From Serinus canaria (Eukaryota; Chordata; Aves; Passeriformes; Fringillidae): 64,000 nt of DNA. This document shows positions 44,501 to 55,200 of the stretch, piece after piece. Below the pieces are notes generated by a model. The model was not told the DNA's origin. It saw nothing but the letters and a program-made list of their open reading frames with translations, and did not search any database. The DNA lies in NCBI RefSeq assembly GCF_022539315.1, contig NC_066314.1:50219180-50283179 (forward strand), written 5' to 3'. Both the position numbers and the translations under genes were made by a program. Within the stretch, counting starts at the first letter, position 1. Every line of letters starts with the position of its first letter.

Positions 44501-47500
44501 AGCTCTTACTGTGAGTTTGGTGTGGCCATGAGGTTGGAGGCAGAATGGCCCAAGAAGCTGCTTACCATCAGCAAGTCCCCCCACTTCTCCCACTCTAAAA
44601 TCTGCAGCTCTGACTGGCACCTGGCCAGGGATCATCTAGGAGTGTTTAATGGGGTAATACTTCATGCATGCAGAGAAAAGAGTAATTCCAGAAAGCACTT
44701 CCAAGGTGAGGGAGCCCCATGTCTACCCCATGTCTCCTTCTGCCCTTGCTGCTGTCCCTCGAGTACCTGGTGCTGCTTGTGGATCCTTTGGGGAAAAAGG
44801 GGTGAAGAAAAGGCTCCTTCCCAGCCCAAACCCCTTCCCATCCCCTATAGCAGGGGCCAAACGCAAAGCCTGGGCCTGACCTTGGGAGTCAGCTGTGACC
44901 TTGGGAAGTGCCTGATCCAGAGGAATAGGCTGCAGACAGGGAAAAGGAGAGAAAGAAAGACCTTGGACTGCTGCAGTGGGAGCTTTCTGGAGCAAGGCTG
45001 AGAGTGCGCATCCGTCCCAGCTGCCTCGGGGTACCTGACGCCCGATGGGGGACATACGCAGCACAGCTTTGCCAGAAGGGACAAAAGCACCCGGCTGACT
45101 CCTCCAAAGACAGAAGAGAGCAGATGGCGCTGAAATCTGCTCAAGAGGAGAGGAAGGAATGGCCCCGAGGCTCCGTACTCCCTGTAACCTCCACACTCCC
45201 TGTACCCCGAGAGGCACATTTGTCCGCAGCGAAGCATGTCAGCCAGCCCTGACTCTGACTTACCAAGGAGCAGAGAAGGGAATGGCTACCATGGATTTGC
45301 TGGGGTGCTGCATATGCCTTGCTGCCTTTCTCTTTTGTGGGGACCTTCCTGACAGTCCCTGGGAAGGGAACAGTATGTTATACATAGGTAGCATCTGCTT
45401 TTGCCTCCTTACTGCCTTGAAAGGAGGTCTTGTGCAAACAGGGTTCAACTGTGTTTCCTAGCAGAAGTTGCTTGCACTCTTTTTCTGCCTCCTGATATTC
45501 TGCTTAGACCTCTTTTCCTGACTGGCATAAACATTAAGCCTTCCAGAGAAGAGACCAGCCAGGCAAGAGCATTTGCACAGCATGTTTAGCCCCAGAAGAT
45601 TCTGATTTTTCATGGAAGTTACTCTCATCTGATGATGTTGAAGGAAATAAAAATGAGTGCTTCTGTGCTGAGCAAGGGCCCTTGTAAAGAAAACCCATAT
45701 TGCTCACAGCTCTGCTCACATCGAGATCCTTCTAAGGGCAGGGCAGCATACGATTCAGGCACTGGATAATCGCAAACTGCTAAGCAAACTGCTAACTCAG
45801 TGGTGAGAAGGCATTGTGTGCCTTCCACCACCCAGGACCCCATCCTCCTCCCTGCTGTAGATCTGGCTGGATCTATGCAGCATTTCCCAGAAGCAGCAGC
45901 CTCTGTTGACACGGTTGCCCATCACCATAGCTTGTGTCTCTTTCAGTCAGGCAGGGAATGTTGTCCCTCCCTGCACAGCATGGAGGTGACAAGCTCCCAC
46001 TGAAGAAGCTCACTGGTGTGGCCTAGAAAACAGCCACAGAGCAGGGATTTGCAGCTGAGCCTGTGGACTCCCAAGCTCATACCCCAGCTACTGCACCAGC
46101 TTTCTTCTCCTGATGCAGGCTTGGAGCCAGCAGGGACGCTGCTGGCACCAGCTGCTCTAATTGAGCTTTGTAGAATAAACTTGTGGAATTAGTCTGTTGG
46201 CTGCTAGGATAAAATCCAGCACTGAGTGCAGATCAAAGGAGACAATCTTGCTGACAGTTTGAGGGGAGGCAGCGGGTCCTGGGCTCCTTCTGCAGCTCTG
46301 GAAAGGGCAGTGCTCAGCAGCCAAGGGTGAGGATGCAGCATGACACACACACTGCCTCTCTGGCAATTCATGTGGTCCAGACCCTGGTGGTCAAAGTTAC
46401 AGAAACCTTGGGAGAGGTCTGACACTGATGGCAAAAATAGTCAAAACCAGGCAAGAGACAGCACTAATTCACAGAAAGACAATTTTTGGATACACCAAAC
46501 TTTGTGAGTTTTCCTGGTAGCATGGAAGGAGCAGACAGTGCAAGGTCAGGCTCTGAGCCCAGCTTACAGCAGTGTGGTTTAAGAACGCTAAGTCTGTCCT
46601 TGCTCAGTTTCTTGTCTGTCTGTGAGGACAAGACAATCCTGCCCAGCAGCCAGGGAGAGCTCAGCACTGCAGGAGGAGGAAGAGGGGAAAAGCCTTACAG
46701 TGAAAGCACTATTTGCTACCAAGAACAATAAACTCAGCACATTCCTTGTGTGGACCTTACTGGACAGCCAGGGCTGGTCTGAACACACACAGCAAATCTG
46801 CCAGGTACCACCTGCTCCCAGCCCCACCAGATTGCACAGGCAGCAAATTAAAAATCAGATTCACTGCACATACACAGTAACGCTGTTTCGTGACCATTTT
46901 TCCAGGGTTCCTGAAATCCAATCAAGAATTTTCCTGGAAATCAAACCAAGGATTTCCTTGACAAAGCTGGTGAGTAACCACCACACGATAGGACAGGTTT
47001 ACAGTTCAGCAACCAGGGCAACAGCGAGAGGAATGAAGCTCTTGGAAAGGAGGCCAATCATTGCAGCAAATCACCTGGCCTGAGAGAACAGCAGACTGAG
47101 GAGGCAGATAAAAGTGCCATGGAAAAGATGGGATGCAAAGGGGAGGTCCAGGGAAAGAAGGAAGGAAGGAAGGCTTCCCAGCCTATGAACATAGATCCAG
47201 GGCATGAGCCAGTTCATACAGGGCCAAAATTGGTTACAACAAAAGCCCTGGAGCCAGCAGTAAGTTTTGCTGCTTTAAAGATGATGACAATGACTGCGGA
47301 AGAGGAATCTGACCTGAGGAGGTGTGTGTGAACATCAGGGTTCCCCACAGTGGGAAGGTGTTAAGGCTGAAGACTATTTCCCTTGGTTTCTGGGTTTGTC
47401 AAGAAGCACGGGGCAGTGGAGACTAAGCATATGGCACAGGCATACGGTGTGTGTTTGGTCTTCACTGAGGAAAAGGAACCCAACTTTCTATTTTTGATGC

Positions 47501-48320
47501 ATTTCTTATAAGAATGAGAAAAAGAACTACCGAAGAATGGTGTTTTAATGTGAACATTAGTCTTCCAATCCTCAGCTGCCTCTTTGATTGGAAGTACCAT
47601 CATACAAGCTGGAAAGCAACCCATCTTAAGGCTTTCCAAAGCTTTTTCAAGGCCGAAGTGATCTATTTTCTAGGAAAGGCCCCTAACAGGTTGGGTGCTT
47701 GGGCATGCTCTCCTTCACTTAAACCTGGCACGCCCCTGGTAACTTGGCCTGAGCTGTGTATCTCAGCAGGAGGAGGCTGCTCAATCTAGCACCAGCTCAT
47801 GGGGTTACAGCTCTCCAGCAAGCCCCAAACTGCAGAGGAGATAGATGGCAGAGAAGGTTTTGGACTGGAAAATCTAAGGTGTTGGAATGAGCCCCTCTTT
47901 TATGGGCCTGCTAACACTAGCACAGAGCCCAAAACCAGAGAAGTGGGAGACAAGAACAGAGAAACAGATGGGAGCAATTTATCCTGCCTGTTCTCATGAG
48001 CATCTTCCAGGGAAGAGTGATTAGTCTTATTAACTGATTAAATGACTAATTAACTGATGAACTGAAATTATGGATCAAGGATCAAATGATTGCAAGGCAA
48101 GTGTATTTGGAGTATTTTTCCAGGAAGCAACGTATTTCACATGCCTTTCATGAAAACCAGAGGCCAGGAGGGGAAGTGTTTGCAGCAGCAGCACTGTGGG
48201 GTCAGCAGGACAGGAGCAGAGGCACATGGAGCTGGGGGCCCCAGCAGGACACGGGAGGTGCTGTGCCTGGTGTGAAGTGGGAAGCGAGACAGACCTGTTC
48301 CCTCTCCTTGTAAATGTGAC

Positions 48321-48726
48321 CTGAGATAAGCAGAAAAAGTTGGTTCTGTTCACCCTGGAGAAGAGAAGGTCTCATGGAGATCTCATAGCAACCTTCCAGT
48401 ATCTGAAGAGGGACTACCAGGAAGCCAGAGAGGGACTCTTCATCAGGAGATGTACTGATAGGACAAAGACTAATGGCTACAAATTGAAAGAGGGAAATTT
48501 AGGCTGGGTATTAGAAAGAAATTGTTTACTGTGAGGGTGACCAAGACACCCTCAGAACAGGTTACTCAGGGACGTTGTGGATACCTCAACCCTGGCAGTC
48601 TTCAAGGCCAGGCTGGATATGGCCTTGGGCAACCTGGTCTAGTGGGAGGTGTCCCTGCCCATGGCAAGGGTGGTTGGGACTAGAGGATCTTTAAGGTTCC
48701 TTCCAACTCTTAACACTCTATGATTC
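48321..48726 (+). mobile_element. CR1 LINE 3' fragment with 10-bp flanking direct repeats
   Basis: This is the clearest CR1 copy in the window. It contains TTCACCCTGGAGAAGAGAAG, GGCCAGGCTGGATATGGCCT, GGGCAACCTGGTCTAGTGGG, AGGTGTCCCTGCCCATGGCA, and ends TCTATGATTCT. The order and spacing match the CR1 3' region. Exact copies of TAAATGTGAC flank it at 48311-48320 and 48727-48736 and look like a target-site duplication. It is 5'-truncated and keeps no usable reverse transcriptase. Confidence 0.92.
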
Positions 48727-48736
48727 TAAATGTGAC

Positions 48737-51584
48737 AGAAAATCCCCCCTGCTTAAGATTGGATTCTTTTTTTCATAGAACTCTTCTTCTCCTTGCTAAG
48801 AAAATGGAAGGTTAGATTTATTCCTAGGGGAGCATTTATCCCAGTGAAACCAGTCACTCCTTATGCATTCCATCTCCTCCAACCCACACCTATATCCAAC
48901 TGTGTCACCAGAAAAAGAACTCTGATGGGCTGAGACCAAGCTGCACATGATCTGCCATCTCCGGTAGACAGCAGCAGCACTACATTCTCTTGCATGCACC
49001 TCATGCAGGCTTGGGAATGAAGAAGAAACGGTGGAAAGCACAGGATTTTGTTTTATCAGTCTATTTCTCTTCATTTGTTCATTCCTAAGTCTGTTTCTCT
49101 CTTCGGAACTTCTTCCTCTTTTCCTCACCATGCCCTAAGCTGAGATCCTCTGAGCCCACAAAGCCCATTGTCCAGCTTGGGGGGACGAGGGACAGGCACT
49201 CTGGAGCTGGCATCCCTCTGAGCCACTGCCAGCGACAGGGGAGGCAGCTCCAGCTCTAATGATGTTTGTCTCCAAAAGGGCTGTTTAGGTGAGACAGTTA
49301 CAAATTGTATTTTATAAACTGTATCTCTATAAGTGGATTTTTTTTTTTTTTTTTTTTTTTTGCTAGCGGGAAGAGGCACTTTAATAATCCCACTTCTGAT
49401 TAATGGCAGGGTGTCTTGTCAAAGCAAAGACCGCTGCAGCTTCAGTTCTTTCTCGAGGAGGAATCACAAGTGGAAAATAAAGAAGAAAATGCACAACTTC
49501 TCTGCCTGGAAAATATTGATCTAGACTCTTCCTAGGTAAAAGATACTCAGTAAAATTCTCTAAAGAGTTTTTTAGCCTGTGAGCTGAAGAGATTTGTAAA
49601 CCAGATCCTGCTCTTTTTAGGGGTAGAGAAAATTTCAGTCACTCTGGCATGAGAACATTTGGGATTTAATGATTTATTGTCCTCATTCCCTGAGAAGAAA
49701 TACTAACCCAATTACAGAGACAGGGACCCGAGGCACTGCTGTATTAAATCACTGGTTCATGGCCTCCTAGAGAGGCTGTAGGGCTGAATCCAACTTCCAG
49801 CCCTAGGTCTGCCTTCCAGCAGGTCAGGGAAGCATCAGGGACAATGGGAAAGCTCAAATATCACACTGTGAACACAGCAAGGGCAACTGCAATTCCCATT
49901 CTTCACCCATCTGTAATTCTCAAAGTCAAGTGGTTTTTGTAACACCCTCTAAAAACAAAATGTTGGTTGAATGATCATACAATTACAGCCTGAAGAGTAT
50001 CTGATTTTCCACAGCATCATTGCAGAGTTTGGAATTCATTTTTATTTTAAGAAGTTGTGTGTGTGAGAAAATGAAGAGGCACACCATTAAGTCATGTTTC
50101 CTGTCCTAGCATGTGGCTTTATTGACATATTTCTTGTCCAGAGTCCTGTAAATCTGTTCTCTGTCAAAGTCCTCTCTTAACCTCTATCTCTGTTTTTATC
50201 TGGGAAAACAGAAATTTACCAACCAGACCTCACAGTAACTCTATCACATGTATGTACAGCAAACTTTACCAGATGGAAATTGCACATCAGTAGATGAAAT
50301 CTGTATCTGACTAAGCTGAGGATCAATATTTTTCCAATACATGATTTGTAGATTAAGTTGAACTCAAGTTATTAAAAAAAAAACAAAAAAAAAAAAAAAA
50401 AAAAAAAAAAACAAAAAAAAAAAAAAACAAAAAAAAAAAAAAAAAAAAAAAACAAAAGGCAAGTCATTGACACCAAAAGCATTCCCAACAGGCATTTCCC
50501 TACCATACGGCTAAATACCTCTGCCAAGAGAAGTTCCAAAGTTCCAGGAAGTTTAGCCATCACTAGCACTGGAGATGTTTCTGACCTCACCATTGTCTGA
50601 GCTGCTGTGCTCTGCTGAGCCTTCAGCACACACAGAAAGCCAAGTTTTCCTCCTCTTTATGACATCTGGGTACAAAGTGAATGCCTTTCCTCACACATCA
50701 CCCCCAGCTTTTACACTTAAAAGCCAAACTCAAGCATTTTAATCAACAGGGTAAATTTACATTATCCTTAACATCACTCTCCTTCCACTCCTGCATATTT
50801 TTTCTCTATTAAGTGGCGATTAAGCAGGAATGAAATTTCAGTAAATGACAGTGTTGTCCCAAAACACGTTCTTTCACCCAGTCTGCAGGAGGACAATCCA
50901 CACACATAATCCAGATATTTGATTTATTTACAGTTCAAAATAGAAAGAGGTGCTGAATGGCAAATCCACAAAGCCAGCATGATGACTACCAAAGCTTTTT
51001 GCTATTTATACATTTTACCAAACAAAGCCACTAATGTTCCTTGGCTAAAAATTACCTAATTCTCTTTTTAATTAGTATTCTGTCTTCTATTGGTTAATGG
51101 ACCTCTCCCTGCTCATGCTAATTAGTCTGCATGCTCAGTCTCTCTCTCCTTTCCAGTCGGTGGTTTCTTGGGTCAGTGGCCATGATCTCCCCCTGCCAGA
51201 ATTACCTTTTACTCTGTTGGAGCTGATTCAGCACAGTTGCCGAGCTGTCTTTATTAGTTTCTTTCTTACCTTGGGGGCTTTGCCAAGTGTCTTTGTGGCT
51301 TGTAAGTTCTGCATTCTGTGTCCACTATCTGTGGCACATCCCTCTTCCCAAGCTTTGTTAACCTCCCCGAAGGTCACTGAAAAACGTTGATCCCTAAACC
51401 TTAACAAGGCAGTTCTACTACCAAGTAATTTGTCTTTCTAACATCTGGACATCACTCGGAGCTTGTTTGTTAGCTCCTGTTTCACAGTTTAAACTTGTTG
51501 ATCAGAGCTGAAAGTACACAAAGATCAAACATCAATGAACATCTTCTCTTAAGAAAATTTTTAAGGAGTAGACATTTTGCAACA
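48737..51584. other. Intergenic sequence upstream of EIF3D, right part
   Basis: No gene is supported. It contains a T24 run at 49338-49361, an A-rich low-complexity tract at 50371-50456, and AT-rich homeodomain-type words near 51069-51125 (TAATTAG, GGTTAAT, CTAATTAG) that could belong to a conserved regulatory element. Only a cross-species alignment would tell. Confidence 0.5.
50371..50456. repeat. A-rich low-complexity tract with interspersed C
   Basis: Runs of A are broken by single C residues (pattern A-run, C, A-run) over 86 bases. There is no transposon body on the left that would make it a LINE or SINE tail. Length is prone to sequencing error. Confidence 0.9.
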
Positions 51585-52080
51585 ACGTTTCCGCTTTACG
51601 GCAGCCGCGCCCGTTGCTCGCTTTTCCGGGGGTTGGCTGTTTTCTGCTTTTACGACAGGGCGCTGCCGTCGCGCGGCGCTGACGCCAAGGGCGCGCCGTA
51701 GCTGCGCGCGGCCTTTCCCCGCCCGCCGCCGCCGCCGCCGCCGGAGCCGCTCCCGCATCCGCCGCTGGATCCGCCGCCATCGGGGCCGTACCGGGGCCGC
51801 GCAGGTGAAGGAGGCGCTGGGGTCGCACCGGAGCCGCTCTCCTGCCGCGCCGGCACCTCCCGCGTGTACCGAGACCCCCCCCCGGCCCCGCCCCACCGCT
51901 CCCGCCGGTTCCGGTGGGGCCGCGTCCCCGCCCCTCCCCGGCACATGCAGCGCCCACCAGAACCCTTCCTTCCTCCCCAGGCCTGACTGGCGGAGGCGCC
52001 TTCCCTTGGCGGTGGCTGGTGCTGAAGCAAGGCCTCAGGTCTCAGTGCCGCACCGTGCGGCAGCTGAGGGTTTGAAAGTT
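51585..52080 (+). promoter_or_regulatory. EIF3D: EIF3D CpG-island promoter with non-coding exon 1
   Basis: CpG density jumps at about 51590 and stays high to about 52050, with GCGCGGCGCTGACGCC and GGGCGCGCCGTAGCTGCGCG-type words, a (GCC)6 run at 51725-51742 and no TATA box. Such TATA-less islands are usual for translation-factor genes. The likely 5' UTR exon 1 ends at 51804 with the donor CAG|GTGAAG. The transcription start is not resolved. ETS-like TTCCG words at 51587 and 51626 are plausible start-proximal elements. Confidence 0.75.
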
Positions 52081-52101
52081 TTTTCATTTTTTCACCTTTA
52101 G

Positions 52102-52235
52102 AAAATTAAAAAATGGCGAAGTTTGTGGCACCCGTGATCCAGGACAACCCCTCCGGCTGGGGCCCGTGTGCTGTGCCCGAGCAGTTCAAGGACATGCCGT
52201 ACCAGCCCTTCAGCAAAGGAGACCGCCTGGGCAAG
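52102..52235 (+). CDS. EIF3D: EIF3D exon 2, first coding exon (start codon at 52113)
   Basis: The acceptor TTTAG precedes 52102 and 11 nt of 5' UTR come before ATG at 52113. Context AAAAAATGG has A at -3 and G at +4, a strong start. It encodes residues 1-41 and ends at AAG before GTACCT, in phase 0. Confidence 0.95.
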
Positions 52236-55200
52236 GTACCTGTGCCGTGCTGGGCCCTGAGCTCTGGGGCCCTTCTGGGCCCCCTGCACGCTGCCTCCCG
52301 TGTTTGCTTTTGTTACCCTGCCTGCTCCTCTGGCACCCTTGGCAGTGTGTCCTAACACACTGTGAGCACCTAGCAGGGCTGGCAGGCACAGGTGGGAGTC
52401 AAAAGGATTAGACCTGGAGCATATGTTGTGTTACTTCTTACTTTTAACCGTTTATGCTCGTTCTTAGGTGGCTGATTGGACAGGAGCTACGTACCAGGAT
52501 AAAAGATACACAAGTACGTGTGGTCTGCTGGCTGTTCCTGGGGTTTCTTTTCTGCAAGCTTCCTTCCAAGCGTTGTTCCTGCTTTCATGTCTCATACCCA
52601 CCCTGTAATTACCTGCACACCTCAGCAAGACAGCAGCTTACTTTAGGAAGTGTGTATTACCCTTGGGAGAGCTCCGTGGGGCTCTCCCTGTCCTTGGGAC
52701 TTACTCTAGGTTTTTGTACTGCCTTCCTGCCCGGGCTTGTAAGGGAGGTGTGGAGGGGGAGTAGATGTGCAGGTGTAAGGCAGGCATCCCAGTTTAGATA
52801 TCAGACTTAGGTGAAGGAAGCTGGGGAGAGAAAGATGCAAAGCATCAGGATTTTTTCTTAGGACCTTGGTGCTGAGCTGCTTTGTTTTGTTTCCAGACAA
52901 GTACTCGTCACAGTTTGGCGGCGGAAGCCAATATGCCTATTTCCACGAGGAGGATGAGACCAGCTTCCAGCTGGTGGACACGGCCCGGACGCAGAAAACA
53001 GCGTACCAGAGGAACCGCATGAGGTTTGCTCAGGTAGCGTGTCCCTGAGACAGGATCAGAGGGGAGCTTTGGCAGCACGCGATTCTTCCCAGTTGAAACC
53101 TGTTCTTTTTTCTTTCCATCATTTCTGCAGAGGAACCTTCGGAGAGACAAGGACCGTCGGAACATGCTGCAGTTCAGCATGCAGACACTGCCAAAAAGTG
53201 CCAAGCAGAAGGAGAGGTGAGGCTGCAGAGATGAGCATACCGAGCTCGGTTTGGAGTGTGTGAACATACTGTTGATGAATTTGCAAACTTGCAATAACAG
53301 AGTCTGCTGGAGCAAACAGTCAGCAAAGAATTTCAGGATGTTTTCAGTACAGTGTTCTTCTGGTGTCAGTAGTACTTAAAAGCATGGATTTCAAATGGCT
53401 ACCTAATAATTTAGGAGAATTTTTTAGTTGTGTTTAGAATGTAATGGTGGCATTCTAAAGAGAGAATATCCTTTTTGAAAACTGCATTTCAGTCTTCAGG
53501 TAAAACTATGTAAAGAGCTGCTTAGAGCAAAGAGCAGACATTTTAATGCCTTGGGCGTCTTGATCAACAGATGGCTCAACAAATGTTTCAGCAGCTCAGT
53601 GTCTGAAAGCAGTGTTCCTCTGATAGTAGTTTGGAGGTGGAAGAGTGGTTGTGACATATAGGAATCATGGCTTTTCTCACATTTGTCATTTTAGAGATCG
53701 TTTGCGCCTACAGAAGAAGTTTCAGAAGCAGTTTGGAGTGAGGCAGAAGTGGGACCAGAAATCACAGGTAGACAAACTGATGAGCATTGTGCCCCCTCTG
53801 ATGGTTAGGTTTCTGTGACTGCACTCACAGGGCAGCTCCTCTTGCACAAATCCTGATGTGTCTCTATTTCTCTCTGTACGTGTCCCCCCTCTGGCTGCAC
53901 AGCAGAAACCTCGTGACTCCTCTGTTGAAGTTCGCAGCGATTGGGAGGTGAAGGAGGAGATGGATTTCCCTCGGCTGATGAAAATGCGCTATCTGGAGGT
54001 GTCAGAGCCACAGGACATGTGAGTTCCTAAGACAGCCCTTTGCTTGCTCCATGAAGTGACCAAATTTTTGAAAAGCGGGTGCTCAAGGGTCTCCTGCCTG
54101 TTCCCAGTGTTCTCATTGAAGTATCAAAACCAAGGGGAGGTAATGGAACACCCAGCAGGCCCTGTGCAGTTCATGGGTGGTGTTATCTGTAAGAGGGGTA
54201 TCCAGATGGTCCTCTTATCTTTGCAGAGAGTGCTGTGGAGCCCTAGAGTACTACGACAAAGCCTTTGACCGCATTACGACAAGGAACGAGAAGCTCCTGA
54301 GGAGCATTAAGCGCATCTTCCATACCGTCACCACTACGGATGACCCAGTTATCCGAAAGGTACCCATCAATTTGTGAAACTCAGTGTGGGCTGTTGTTGG
54401 AGACCACCTGTCACTGTCAGACCAAAGGGCAAAAGCAAGAAGCATTAGCTGGTATCAGTATTTTTCTTAGATGGAAGGCAGAACTAGATTAATGCAGAGA
54501 TAGGAACACTGGCCAAGGAAAAGCTCTAATTCTGGAAGGTCAAACAGACCAGTACTTGAGCTATGTTGGGAAGAAAATTTATGTCAGAGACATGATCCTT
54601 CGGCCTTGCTTTTGGAGGTGAGGAAGGCTCAGACATTTCTCTCTTGTGACTTGATTTGCAGTGAGAAGCTGTGCATTTTCCAACAGAATTAACATTTTGT
54701 AGTAGTTTCTTACCTTCCCCTTGTGTGGGTGAGGGTGGGGCAGGATTGCTAGGTAGTACCTTACTCTTTGTCTGTCAGTCAATGGGGTACTCACCAGTAC
54801 AGCTTTCTCAGTCAGAAATTCTTCTCAGAAGAAATCAGTGATCTGGTTTGCTAGCACTTCTTGTCCTACCTAGGGAAGGGATATCTGTTTTTATTGCTGA
54901 AACAGTTTTCTCCTCCTCCTGTATTCACAGCTGGCCAAGACACAAGGGAATGTATTTGCCACAGATGCCATCCTGGCCACACTGATGAGCTGCACTCGTT
55001 CTGTCTATTCCTGGGACATCATTGTCCAGAGAGTTGGATCCAAGCTTTTCTTTGACAAGAGGGACAACTCAGATTTCGGTGAGGAAAAGTCCTGAAAAGA
55101 ATTTCTGTTGCAGCAGCTATAAGGTCTGATTTTCCTCATGCTTATTTGGGTGTCCACACTGAGTTCCCTGAACAAGCTTATTACTGCAGTGTGTGTGATA

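Larger units (their letters stand above)
39581..48320. other. Intergenic sequence between CACNG2 and EIF3D, left part
   Basis: No gene is supported. It contains the perfect hairpin at 39884-39934, an old repeat relic at 41425-41520, and a GC-rich segment at 43690-44230 with a minus-strand AATAAA at 43752-43757 (see findings). Many open frames of 60-190 codons occur on both strands, as expected in GC-moderate DNA. None shows a domain or plausible exon boundaries. Confidence 0.5.

Noticed and set aside
51577..52101. Frames of 127-174 codons on both strands in the EIF3D CpG island
   Set aside because: Arg/Ala/Pro-rich chance frames over the promoter and 5' UTR. The true start is fixed by the conserved N-terminus at 52113.
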